From Thermoplasmatota archaeon (GTDB lineage Archaea; Thermoplasmatota; Thermoplasmata; UBA10834), in contig JAHIRF010000008.1 in NCBI GenBank assembly GCA_018818785.1, positions 149,121-213,120 of the forward strand: DNA of 64,000 nt, read 5' to 3'. Each line of letters opens with the position of its first letter. The stretch's first letter is position 1. This document shows positions 35,121-43,231 of this stretch, in pieces. The notes under the pieces were generated by a model, which saw only the letters and a list, made by a program, of their open reading frames with translations, did no database searches and was not told where the DNA came from. Made by a program: the position numbers and the translations under genes.

Positions 35121-36230
35121 TCAGCGCACGAAGTCCATGCCATGTTTGGCGGTGTTCTGGGGATCGGGGGACAACAGCTGCGGGCTCTTGACTCCCGTGA
35201 GGACGACCATGACCCTCATGAGTCCGTCCATTGCCGGGTCCACGCTGCAACCCCAGATTATCCTCGCGTTCGGATTGATCTTCGCGTTGACGAGTTCGGC
35301 CGCCTTCTCCGCCTCAGAGACGGTCATGTCCGGTCCGCCCGTCACCCTGATCAGGGCGCCCCTCGCACTGGATAGGTCGATATCTCCCAGGAGCGGCGAT
35401 TCGAGCGCCTGTCTAACTGCGCTGTCCACGCGGTCTCCTCTCGAGGAAGTCTTGTTGTCCGCCTCGCCCATTCCTATGAGCGCGACGCCGCCGTTCTTCA
35501 TGATAGTCATGACATCGTTGAAATCCAGGTTGACGAGCCCGGGTTTGGTGATTATCTCGGTGAGCCCCTTGATGGATTCCATCAGGACTTCATCGGCCAC
35601 TCTGAAAGCAGCGTCCAGTGGCAGTTTGGGGACCAGCTCCAGAAGCTTGTCGTTCGATATGACCGCGGTGGTATCGCAATTCATCCTGAGCCGGTCTAGA
35701 CCCCTGACCGCGTTCTCCATGCGGATCTTGCCCTCGGCTTTGAATGGCATAGTGACTATTCCGATCGTTAGAGCGCCGGATTCCCTGGCCATCCTCGCGA
35801 CGACTGGTGCGGACCCAGTGCCCGTGCCGCCGCCCATACCGGCAGTGACGAAGACGATGTTGGACCCCTTCACGTACTGTTTCAGGTCCTCTTCGGATTC
35901 CATCGCGGCTCTCTCGCCCACCTCGGGGAGTGCTCCTGCGCCCAACCCCTTCGTCAAGGTCTTGCCTAGGAGAATCTTGTGTGGCGAATGGATATGCAAC
36001 AGGTGCTTGGCATCGGTGTTCGCGGCGACAATGTCGGCACCGAAAATGCCCGATTGCTGGAGGCGGTTGACCGTGTTGGAACCTCCGCCTCCACATCCTA
36101 CGATAGTTATGTTCACCTTCAGCTTCTCGACTATCTTGGCAAGTTCCTCATCCTCGGGAATGCCCATCTTGTCCTTCGTGCTCTTTTCCGTCGCGTGCAG
36201 CTCGAGAGCATCATCTATGAGTGATTTCAT
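35121..36230 (-). CDS. ftsZ: Cell division protein FtsZ (copy A)
   Basis: The 369-residue tubulin-like GTPase has the phosphate loops VGCGGGGSNTVNRL and GGGTGTGSAP and the catalytic T7 loop NLDFND. It ends in the short motif MDFVR, shared with the divergent copy. The T7 region (ITKPGLVNLDF) and the GVALIGMGEAD loop look like archaeal FtsZ2 rather than FtsZ1. It would form the division ring. It is followed directly by rnp2. Confidence 0.95.
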   Translation of the reverse strand: MKSLIDDALELHATEKSTKDKMGIPEDEELAKIVEKLKVNITIVGCGGGGSNTVNRLQQSGIFGADIVAANTDAKHLLHIHSPHKILLGKTLTKGLGAGALPEVGERAAMESEEDLKQYVKGSNIVFVTAGMGGGTGTGSAPVVARMARESGALTIGIVTMPFKAEGKIRMENAVRGLDRLRMNCDTTAVISNDKLLELVPKLPLDAAFRVADEVLMESIKGLTEIITKPGLVNLDFNDVMTIMKNGGVALIGMGEADNKTSSRGDRVDSAVRQALESPLLGDIDLSSARGALIRVTGGPDMTVSEAEKAAELVNAKINPNARIIWGCSVDPAMDGLMRVMVVLTGVKSPQLLSPDPQNTAKHGMDFVR

Positions 36231-36274
36231 TTCATCCCATCCTAAATTGTTTGCAGATATGAAATAATCAGCTA

Positions 36275-36285
36275 ACTATATAAAC
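36275..36285 (-). promoter_or_regulatory. TATA box of ftsZ copy A
   Basis: The minus strand reads GTTTATATAGT, about 50 bases before the ATG at 36230. A start near 36255 leaves a leader of about 25 bases. Confidence 0.55.
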
Positions 36286-36343
36286 GAATCCACACCCGCC
36301 AGTATGCATTTCTCCGAAGGTGTGTGAGCGCGCACGCGCATCG

Positions 36344-36366
36344 TGTCTCGGGCAACATCCGAGACA
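36344..36366. promoter_or_regulatory. Perfect inverted repeat in the ftsZ control region
   Basis: TGTCTCGG and CCGAGACA (8 bp, no mismatch) flank GCAACAT. There is no adjacent T-run, so a regulator binding site is more likely than a terminator. Confidence 0.45.
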
Positions 36367-36540
36367 GTTCCTTTGATCTCACGGGTCCATTGTTCGACTG
36401 CCCGCATGTGCATGCGTACGCTCAGATAGACTACGATGAATTACCGAGCATCGAGCGCGCGCACCCCCGTGCACGGTGAGCGGAACGGGACTCTATCGTG
36501 TTTCAGACAAAAATACTGGCTAGACCCAGTACTTAGGAAT

Positions 36541-36550
36541 GTTTATATTC
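36541..36550 (+). promoter_or_regulatory. TATA box of ftsZ copy B
   Basis: GTTTATATTC lies about 45 bases before the ATG at 36591. GGGGTG about five bases before the ATG could serve as ribosome site. Confidence 0.5.
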
Positions 36551-36590
36551 GAGTTACTGGATATCTTACACAGCTTTATGGGGTGCATTA

Positions 36591-37799
36591 ATGCCGAAAT
36601 CACTTGTCAAAGACGCATTGGGAAAAGACGTGCAAGAAATTATCGAGAAATCTTCTCAACAGCCCGAACAGCAGGCGCATGCTTCACAACCTGCGCCTAT
36701 GTCCGCGGACGATGAAGAGATTGCCAAGATCGCGGAACAGCTGGATGTTAGCATCAAGATCATAGGCTGCGGTGGTGGCGGATCGAACACCATAAACAGG
36801 TGTGTTGAGGGAGGGATCTCAGGAGCGCAGTTGTGTGCCATAAACACGGATGCCAAGCATCTGCTGGTGATACACGCGCCCAAGAAGATATTGATCGGAA
36901 AGAACATCACGCGGGGCCTGGGTGCCGGCGCGATACCGCAGGTCGGAGAGGCCGCCGCGAAGGAGAACGAGCGCGATATACGCGATTTCCTGAACGGTGC
37001 CAACATAGTGTTCGTCACCGCAGGCATGGGTGGCGGAACAGGTACTGGCTCGGCACACTTCGCTGCAAGGCTCGCGAAGGAGATGAAGGCACTGACCATC
37101 GGAGTCGTCACCCTCCCATTCAAGGCTGAGGGAGAACTCAGGATGGATAACGCCCTTGACGGGCTGGAGAGGCTGAGGAGACTCTGCGACACAACCATCG
37201 TGATACCGAACGACAAGCTCCTGGAACTGGTCCCGAAGCTACCAGTCGATGCTGCGTTCAAGGTTGCTGATGAGATACTGATGCAGACCATCAGAGGCCT
37301 TACTGAGATCATAACGAAGCCCGGACTGGTCAACCTCGACTACAGCGACATAATGACCGTCATGAACGAGGGCGGAGTGGCCTTCGTAGGCATGGGCGAG
37401 TCGGAGGACACAGACGCCGAGGAGAGGATCCAGTCCGCAGTGGATGAGGCTCTTAACTCTCCGTTGCTGGGCGAGATCGACCTCGGAGACGCGAGGGGTG
37501 CGCTCATCAGGGTAGTCGGTGGACCGGACATGACCGTCACCGAAGCTCAGAGGGCTGCGGAGGTCGTCGGTGAGAGGATCAACAAGCATGCGAGGCTCAT
37601 CTGGGGATGCAGTGTGGACCCGGCCTACGAGGGACAGGTCCGCGTGCTGCTGATCGTGACCGGTGCGAAGTCGACCACATTGATCGGCAAGAACCACAAC
37701 AGCGTGGCCTCCGACAAGTCGAACAATGACAGGCCTTCAGCTGCACCATCGCGATCGTACGGGTCCGATGACGACTCTGGGATCGACTTCGTGAGATAG
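36591..37799 (+). CDS. ftsZ: Cell division protein FtsZ (copy B)
   Basis: The 402-residue GTPase has IGCGGGGSNTINRC, GGGTGTGSAH and the T7 loop NLDYSD. It has a 45-residue N-terminal extension rich in Gln/Ala/Ser and a Ser/Asn-rich C-terminal linker ending GIDFVR. The linker is longer than in copy A, but the last residues are the same (DFVR), suggesting a shared partner at the tail. Both copies look FtsZ2-like in their T7 and following loops, so this could be a lineage-specific duplication; phylogeny would be needed to exclude an FtsZ1/FtsZ2 pair. Confidence 0.95.
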   Translation: MPKSLVKDALGKDVQEIIEKSSQQPEQQAHASQPAPMSADDEEIAKIAEQLDVSIKIIGCGGGGSNTINRCVEGGISGAQLCAINTDAKHLLVIHAPKKILIGKNITRGLGAGAIPQVGEAAAKENERDIRDFLNGANIVFVTAGMGGGTGTGSAHFAARLAKEMKALTIGVVTLPFKAEGELRMDNALDGLERLRRLCDTTIVIPNDKLLELVPKLPVDAAFKVADEILMQTIRGLTEIITKPGLVNLDYSDIMTVMNEGGVAFVGMGESEDTDAEERIQSAVDEALNSPLLGEIDLGDARGALIRVVGGPDMTVTEAQRAAEVVGERINKHARLIWGCSVDPAYEGQVRVLLIVTGAKSTTLIGKNHNSVASDKSNNDRPSAAPSRSYGSDDDSGIDFVR

Positions 37800-37854
37800 A
37801 CCGATCTGATAGTCAACAAACACAAACGGCGCGGCGGCCGAGAGGTCGTCCCGC

Positions 37855-38844
37855 CTAAACCTTGATTTTTCTCTCCCTCTTTCCTTCCAGTTTTGGCTCG
37901 TCCGCGAACCTAGCACCGCACTTCGGGCAGAACTTGTCATCTAGACTCACCTTGGACCCGCATAGGGAGCATTCCGCCCCGCCCACTCTGTCGGAGAACA
38001 CGACACCGCACAGACAGGCGAAGGCGTCCTTGTCCACCCGTCGTCCGCACGATGGACATTCGGTAATGTATTCAATGAAAGACCGTCCACAGAAATGGCA
38101 CTCCGACGACGACTCTGGTATCTCCTCGCCGCATCCTGTACATATCATGTTGCCTTCTCCGACCAGTCTCGCTCCGCACTTGCATAGACCCTCCTCATCG
38201 GAGACTATCCGCCCACATTCCGGGCATTGGTACAGGTCTCTCGAGAAATCCGTCGAGAAGACGACGCCGCAGCTGTTGCAGAACTGGTCGTCCTCCGATA
38301 ATGTGTTCGCGCACTCGGGGCATTGGAGAGCCCGTTCGTACAGCGAGCAATCGCAGCTTTCGCCATCGATGAGCCTGCGTCCGCATATGTTGCAGAACAT
38401 CGCGTTGTCCGGCGAACTCCGCACCTGCCCCTTGAAGGCGAGATAAGTGTGCTCGGTCATCTCTCCCAGCAGGAACCTCTCCTCGATGAGCAGTAATTTA
38501 TCCTCTTTCGATAGAGAGATCGACCTCACCGAAGGCATCTCTGAGTCGACGACATGAGGTTTCTGCCTCGAGTATCCGAGCTCTCTGTCGCACACAGGGC
38601 AATTCTCGACGCGCATGGCACATGAGTTGTGGAACTGCTTTCCGCACCCGCACAGGACGCTTGGCAGCCCCTGCTTGATGACCCCGAGGCATATGTCGCA
38701 CTTGGTCTGCCCCTTCACTCTGACCGCCTTGACCTGTGGTCTTGTCCGGACCTGCACCCTCCTGGTGGCCGCCCGGATCTTCTGGCCCTTCGGCACCTTG
38801 ATCAGACGCGGGCCAGTCTTGGACTTTCCACGAGGAGCAGTCAT
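37855..38844 (-). CDS. Multi-zinc-ribbon protein with an N-terminal RING/PHD-like finger
   Basis: The 329-residue protein has a basic N-terminus, then eight metal ligands spaced C-x2-C-x12-C-x-C-x4-H-x2-C-x6-C-x2-C (Cys49 to Cys85), the C4HC3 arrangement of RING-CH or PHD fingers. A short SHOCT-like helical segment follows (LLIEERFLLGEMTEHTYLAF). The rest is a row of about seven double-Cys zinc ribbons (CNICG, CPECA, CNSCG, CPECG, CTGCG, CPSCG, CSLCG, CPKCG). It is probably a scaffold for protein contacts. A RING-type ubiquitin ligase role is possible but no ubiquitin-like gene is in the window. The ATG at 38844 is preferred over a TTG at 38874. Confidence 0.75.
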   Translation of the reverse strand: MTAPRGKSKTGPRLIKVPKGQKIRAATRRVQVRTRPQVKAVRVKGQTKCDICLGVIKQGLPSVLCGCGKQFHNSCAMRVENCPVCDRELGYSRQKPHVVDSEMPSVRSISLSKEDKLLLIEERFLLGEMTEHTYLAFKGQVRSSPDNAMFCNICGRRLIDGESCDCSLYERALQCPECANTLSEDDQFCNSCGVVFSTDFSRDLYQCPECGRIVSDEEGLCKCGARLVGEGNMICTGCGEEIPESSSECHFCGRSFIEYITECPSCGRRVDKDAFACLCGVVFSDRVGGAECSLCGSKVSLDDKFCPKCGARFADEPKLEGKRERKIKV

Positions 38845-38910
38845 TCTGGATGATTTCCCTGCTCTGATAGACAAACTCTTTTCTCCAGCGATCAGTGCAA
38901 CGTCTGCAAC

Positions 38911-38923
38911 GGATATAAATTCC
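38911..38923. promoter_or_regulatory. Near-palindromic TATA box shared by divergent genes
   Basis: GGATATAAATTCC reads as a TATA box on both strands. On the plus strand the start would fall at about the ATG at 38944 (leaderless). On the minus strand it would fall near 38890, about 45 bases before the zinc-ribbon gene. Confidence 0.45.
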
Positions 38924-38943
38924 AGGCACCCGATTCCCCCATC

Positions 38944-39477
38944 ATGTCCCTTAAGGAGACTGTACGGTTCGTGGGCGAACTGATGGCCCTGTCCGCCAGG
39001 ACCGCTCCGAAGGCAGTGGGCCAGGATTTCATCGAGATCAGGCTGCTCACAGATTCCGAACGGATAGCGGTCGGCAACGACATGATCCAGATAGCTAAGG
39101 AAAGGAACTCTCCAGGATTCGAGAGGGACGGGCAGAACGTCCTCGATTCGGATGCAGTGCTTCTCATCGGTCTACAGGCACACAAAGGGATAGGCCTGGA
39201 CTGCGGCGCCTGCGGATACGATGGCTGCACGGGGTTCAACGAGGCCACCTACAAGGGCGATTTCCAGGGACCCAACTGCGCGGTTCGATTGCTCGACCTG
39301 GGCATCGCCCTCGGTTCGGCGGCTAAGACTGCATCCGATCATAATGTGGATAACAGGATCATGTATCGTGTGGGCGTCTCAGCAAGGCGTCTCGGTCTCT
39401 CTCAGTCGAATATCGTCCATGGTATACCACTGTCTGCCACAGGCAAGAGCATCTTCTTTGATCGTACGAAGAAGTGA
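38944..39477 (+). CDS. DUF2148 ferredoxin-like protein
   Basis: The 177-residue protein has a cysteine cluster GLDCGACGYDGCTGF and a later GPNC, which could hold an iron-sulfur cluster, within the DUF2148 fold (COG4739). The family is found near redox enzymes in archaea and anaerobic bacteria, but its substrate is unknown. No ribosome site precedes the ATG, in line with a leaderless message. Confidence 0.82.
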   Translation: MSLKETVRFVGELMALSARTAPKAVGQDFIEIRLLTDSERIAVGNDMIQIAKERNSPGFERDGQNVLDSDAVLLIGLQAHKGIGLDCGACGYDGCTGFNEATYKGDFQGPNCAVRLLDLGIALGSAAKTASDHNVDNRIMYRVGVSARRLGLSQSNIVHGIPLSATGKSIFFDRTKK

Positions 39478-39481
39478 TGGG

Positions 39482-40315
39482 TCATAGTTCCGAGGGATTC
39501 CGGAGTTTCAGCGGATTTCCTACAAATGTACCATCGAGAAGGTATGCTCTGAACGATCCCTCGTCCGCGATGGAGTTTCTGAATATGGGTCCGAGGAACG
39601 CTCTGGGGTCGCTGTTCACCGCTGTGCCTGTCAGCAGAGGGTTGAATGCTGGAATCACTACAAGTTCACTGGGACACGAATCGTATCTCTCCAATGTCGT
39701 CTCCTCGTGCAAGGATGTTCTGAGCCAACATTTCTCGATGTTCCTCGCGCCGAGCGAATCCTTCAGTAGAACGGATGGGTGTATGTGTCCCATGACGATC
39801 TTCTCGCATCTCATGACCTCATCGGACGGCCACACGTGCCCGTGGAACAGACCTGTATCCTGCACGGTCCATCCCTTGCTTCCCATGCCCTCGCACCCTT
39901 CGGGAAGAACGGATGCGATGCCGCCATCGTGATTGCCGGAGATCAGGACGACCCTGTCGAACACCTCCAGCATGCGCCCGAGCAGTTGTCTGATTTCCGC
40001 ATCCTCCTTTCGGTCCACGGTGGGTATCTTATGCTTGAGATCCCCCAGCAAGACCAGGTTACGTGCGATCTTTGACAGGGATTCCAGATCCCTCATCATC
40101 CTTGGCATCTGGGTGGGGATGCTGAACCCAGCCCTCCTCATTTGGACCTCTATGCCTATGTGAAGGTCCGCTACGGCCGCCCAGCTGTCCCTCCCCGTCA
40201 TTATGAGCGCTGGCATGTCTGGCACTGGTTCCAGGTCCACGGTCTCTTGTACCGCCTGGGCTGTGATAAATATCCTTCCCCTATCGGCCTGTCCTGAGTC
40301 GCTCGGCCAGGACAT
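39482..40315 (-). CDS. Calcineurin-like phosphoesterase, COG1407 type
   Basis: The protein has ADLHIGIE (first metal motif), LLGDLKH, ISGNHDGG, GHVWP and MGHIHPS, a complete metallophosphoesterase set. COG1407 proteins are DNA-repair-associated or RNA-related phosphoesterases of uncertain substrate. The start is uncertain: the ATG at 40315 lies inside the previous gene; ATG codons at 40219 and 40201 are alternatives, and a TATA-like ATATTTAT near 40270 favours 40219. Confidence 0.85.
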   Translation of the reverse strand: MSWPSDSGQADRGRIFITAQAVQETVDLEPVPDMPALIMTGRDSWAAVADLHIGIEVQMRRAGFSIPTQMPRMMRDLESLSKIARNLVLLGDLKHKIPTVDRKEDAEIRQLLGRMLEVFDRVVLISGNHDGGIASVLPEGCEGMGSKGWTVQDTGLFHGHVWPSDEVMRCEKIVMGHIHPSVLLKDSLGARNIEKCWLRTSLHEETTLERYDSCPSELVVIPAFNPLLTGTAVNSDPRAFLGPIFRNSIADEGSFRAYLLDGTFVGNPLKLRNPSEL

Positions 40316-40958
40316 GGGGCAGCCCCTGGTCTCTTATCGCTTTCGCGGCATCATCTATCAGGTAGCCGAAGCGGATTATGCGGCATCTCAGCGGGTCCGT
40401 TTCAACCACCGCGAGGCTGCCATGCGGATCGCTGTCCCTCGGCTGCCCGACAGAGCCCGGGTTCAGGATGATGCCTCTCGTGAACTCCTTGACATAGGGC
40501 ATATGAGTATGGCCGAGGATGACCATATCTGCCTTCGCGATGTCCAGGATATCTTCTTGCGCACTTTCCGCGTACACATACTCATTCATCGTCCTCGGTG
40601 AGCCATGGTACATGGCAATCGTCCGGTTGTCGATGACTTCGTTTGCGGACGGTCGGAGTGATTCGAGGAACATCCGTGCGCTCTCATTCAGCACTCCAAT
40701 GGTCCAGTTCGCCGCTGCATGGGCGTACGGATTCATCCCTGAGAATATCTTCGTCACGACGGCTTCATCATGGTTCCCTCGGATCGAGCGATGGCATATC
40801 CTCCGGAGGGTATCACAACATTCGTTCGGGTTCGCACCGTAACCGACGGCATCGCCTGCGAAGAATATCGCCTCGACCCTCTCGGCATCCATGACCTCGA
40901 CCGCGCTCCTCAGGGCATGGATGTTCGAATGCACGTCCGCGATCACGCCCAGCCTCAT
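40281..40958 (-). CDS. Calcineurin-like phosphoesterase (MJ0936/YfcE-like)
   Basis: The 225-residue enzyme begins with IADVHSNIHAL and continues with AGDAVGYGANP, IRGNHDEA, YHGSPR and LGHTHMPY, all metal ligands of the small YfcE-like phosphodiesterases. Its N-terminal motif DVHSN is typical of the subfamily. Substrate unknown. Confidence 0.9.
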   Translation of the reverse strand: MRLGVIADVHSNIHALRSAVEVMDAERVEAIFFAGDAVGYGANPNECCDTLRRICHRSIRGNHDEAVVTKIFSGMNPYAHAAANWTIGVLNESARMFLESLRPSANEVIDNRTIAMYHGSPRTMNEYVYAESAQEDILDIAKADMVILGHTHMPYVKEFTRGIILNPGSVGQPRDSDPHGSLAVVETDPLRCRIIRFGYLIDDAAKAIRDQGLPHVLAERLRTGR

Positions 40959-40966
40959 GCCCTCAC

Positions 40967-42418
40967 TCAGCTTCCGATGGCCACGAGATACCTCCTCAGA
41001 ACGATGGGTATCTTATCGATCACATCAGTGGCCAAAAGGCCGTAGCTCTTCTCCTCGAATGCGAGGTCCCCTGCGAGGCCGGCCGTGAACACCCCTATCC
41101 GACCAGCCGCATATGGAGTCGCCTTCTGCGCCATTATCCCCGCAATCAGACCGGTCAGCACGTCCCCGGTCCCCCCGACGGTCATCCCATCGTTGCCGGT
41201 CCTGTTGAGCTTCACATACCTGCCATCGCTCACGATGTCCCTCGGACCTTTGAGGACGACCGTCATACTCAGCTTGGCGGCGGCCTCACGGACCATCTGG
41301 GCACGTCTCTCGTAATCATCCTGGGGCACGGTCTTCCTCGTGAGCTTCTTGAATTCGCCCGCATGGGGGGTGATGACCCCGGATTTTCCTCTCAGTATGT
41401 GCGGCTTCGCTCCGCACGCAGCGATGGCATCCGCATCTATCACCATAGGTTTCCTACATTTGCTTATGAATCTCTGAACAGCTATCATGGTCGGCTTGGA
41501 GTCCCCCAGTCCAGGTCCTATGACCACTACATCGAACTCCGCGGACATTTTGAGCAGTTCCTCCACGTGCTCGGACCCGAACACCATACCTTTGAGCGGA
41601 CGAACGATCAGGTTGGGTGAATATATCGATACTGGGATCGCGGCAGGCTCCGGTGTCGCAACGAATATCAGATCGATGCCCGACCTCATGGCGGCCATAC
41701 CTGCAAATGCGGGTGCGCCGCTGTAAGGTCCCCCGCCGATCACCAGGACCCTCCCAGAGTCACCCTTGTGGCTGTCCCTAATCCTCGGTGGCAGGAGTGC
41801 ATACTCCCCGGGTCCGCAGTACATCTCCGCTTCGGGTGGTATGCCAATATCCGCGACGACTATCTTGCCACAGTTCCGCTTGGTCATCCCAGTCTTCGGA
41901 GCGTGGAAAGTGATCGTGGTATCTGCGCGGACCGCCAAGTTCGAAGGCCATCCTGATGGCACATCCACAGCTATCCTTGGCTTCTTAGTCCTGTTCAGAC
42001 TTCTAATGATGCTGGCATACGGCTCCCTCGGTCGGCCCTTGATGCCCACGCCGAGCATCGAATCTATGATGATATCGTACTGCCGGATATCCATGAACTT
42101 GATCGGTCTGGCCACACCTCTGACCAGGTGCAGGTTTGATCGTGCGAGGTCTGTCGTGATCTCCTGCTCGGATTCCACGAGGAACACATCTGGCCTCATG
42201 CTCTTGAGAAGATGCCTGGCAGCGACGAAGCCGTCCCCGCCGTTGTTGCCCTTCCCGCAGATGATCGCTATGCGCGAGTTCGTCGGATAATTCTCGATTA
42301 TGTATCTGGCCACAGCTTCGCCTGCGCGTTCCATGAGCGTGATAGTCCTGACGCCGTGATAAGCGGCGTTGATGTCTAGAACCTTGACCTCTTCCGGGGG
42401 AATAGCTGCCTTGACCAC
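40967..42418 (-). CDS. nnr: Bifunctional NAD(P)H-hydrate repair enzyme (epimerase/dehydratase)
   Basis: The 483-residue protein has two domains. The N-terminal epimerase (about 1-215) shows CGKGNNGGDGFVAAR, DSMLGVGIKG and VDVPSGWPS. The C-terminal ADP-dependent dehydratase (about 220-480) has IGPGLGDS, DADAIAA, ITPHAGEF, LKGPRDIV and NDGMTVGGTGDVL. Together they repair hydrated NADH and NADPH. The start is a GTG. It precedes the phosphoesterase by eight bases. Confidence 0.95.
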   Translation of the reverse strand: MVKAAIPPEEVKVLDINAAYHGVRTITLMERAGEAVARYIIENYPTNSRIAIICGKGNNGGDGFVAARHLLKSMRPDVFLVESEQEITTDLARSNLHLVRGVARPIKFMDIRQYDIIIDSMLGVGIKGRPREPYASIIRSLNRTKKPRIAVDVPSGWPSNLAVRADTTITFHAPKTGMTKRNCGKIVVADIGIPPEAEMYCGPGEYALLPPRIRDSHKGDSGRVLVIGGGPYSGAPAFAGMAAMRSGIDLIFVATPEPAAIPVSIYSPNLIVRPLKGMVFGSEHVEELLKMSAEFDVVVIGPGLGDSKPTMIAVQRFISKCRKPMVIDADAIAACGAKPHILRGKSGVITPHAGEFKKLTRKTVPQDDYERRAQMVREAAAKLSMTVVLKGPRDIVSDGRYVKLNRTGNDGMTVGGTGDVLTGLIAGIMAQKATPYAAGRIGVFTAGLAGDLAFEEKSYGLLATDVIDKIPIVLRRYLVAIGS

Positions 42419-42554
42419 GAGCGCTGATTGGTCGGAAACGTAATAAACGTGACTAGTTGCCTTTATGAGCCCAAAGACGATGAGGCGCGCGGTTTTTCAA
42501 AAGAACTAAATACACAGACTTCGTAGTCCCGAAATACTGGCAGGGATCGTATAA

Positions 42555-42845
42555 TTGAGCGATATAAAACGTCTGGTATTGGACGTATTGAAACCACACC
42601 ATCCGACCATCATCGAACTGTCGCGTAGGATATCGGTTCTGAATGGTGTCTCTGGTGTGAACTGCAGCCTTGAGGAAGTGGATCGCGAGACCGAGAGCGT
42701 GAAGATCACGGTCGTTGGCAATGCAATCGATTTCGAGAGCCTCGAAGAGACCATCTCCGATTGCGGAGCCGTGATCCACTCGGTCGACAGCGTGTCCGCG
42801 GGCAAGATGCTCGTCGAAGAAGTGGAGACCCCTCAGGACCGCTGA
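42555..42845 (+). CDS. DUF211 protein
   Basis: The 96-residue protein has the DUF211 pattern KRLVLDVLKPHHPTIIELS, LNGVSGVNCSLEEVDRETE and AVIHSVDSVSAGK. DUF211 is an archaeal ferredoxin-like fold that forms multimers; its function is not known to me. The start is a TTG, and no canonical ribosome site is evident. Confidence 0.88.
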   Translation: MSDIKRLVLDVLKPHHPTIIELSRRISVLNGVSGVNCSLEEVDRETESVKITVVGNAIDFESLEETISDCGAVIHSVDSVSAGKMLVEEVETPQDR

Positions 42846-42854
42846 GTTCCCGAT

Positions 42855-43160
42855 CTACTTTTCGCGGGGTGTCGTCTTCAGTTTAGCTGCCACCTCGGCA
42901 ACCAACTTCTTCTTGTCCAGCTTGGGCTCCACAAGCACTCTTCCCTCTTTCCTGTACCAGAATCTCGGATACGCCTTATCGAGTTCGAGTATACAATCCA
43001 GGTTGAGGGCCCTCACCGCCTGATAGAGCATGTGTGCCGTGGGCGCATCGATGGCGTCCCTCCTAGGCACTCGCCGTCCACCCTCCCTGCTTATCTTCAC
43101 ATCGAAATAAGTCGGCCAGAGGACGATGGCTTTCTCAGGATCTACGGTCATATGGCTCAT
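42855..43160 (-). CDS. srp19: Signal recognition particle protein SRP19
   Basis: The protein has IVLWPTYFDVKISREGGRRVP and then LELDKAYPRFWYRKEGRVLV, the SRP19 RNA-binding core. It helps SRP54 bind the 7S RNA. The start may be the ATG at 43160 or 43151; an ATG at 43181 would lie in the divergent promoter region of tldD. Confidence 0.93.
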   Translation of the reverse strand: MSHMTVDPEKAIVLWPTYFDVKISREGGRRVPRRDAIDAPTAHMLYQAVRALNLDCILELDKAYPRFWYRKEGRVLVEPKLDKKKLVAEVAAKLKTTPREK

Positions 43161-43231
43161 CAGTCCAAATGTCCCACCCATATCTAATCCTGTCGGTTCG
43201 CACGTTCGGAAGTACTCTTATCTACCGGACT

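Larger units (their letters stand above)
36231..36590. other. Divergent control region between the two ftsZ genes
   Basis: This 360-base stretch has no credible gene. It contains TATA boxes facing each ftsZ, a perfect inverted repeat, alternating GC-rich stretches (GCGCGCACGCGC; GCGCGCGCAC) and a symmetric CATGTGCATG segment. It looks like a shared regulatory region. Confidence 0.6.
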
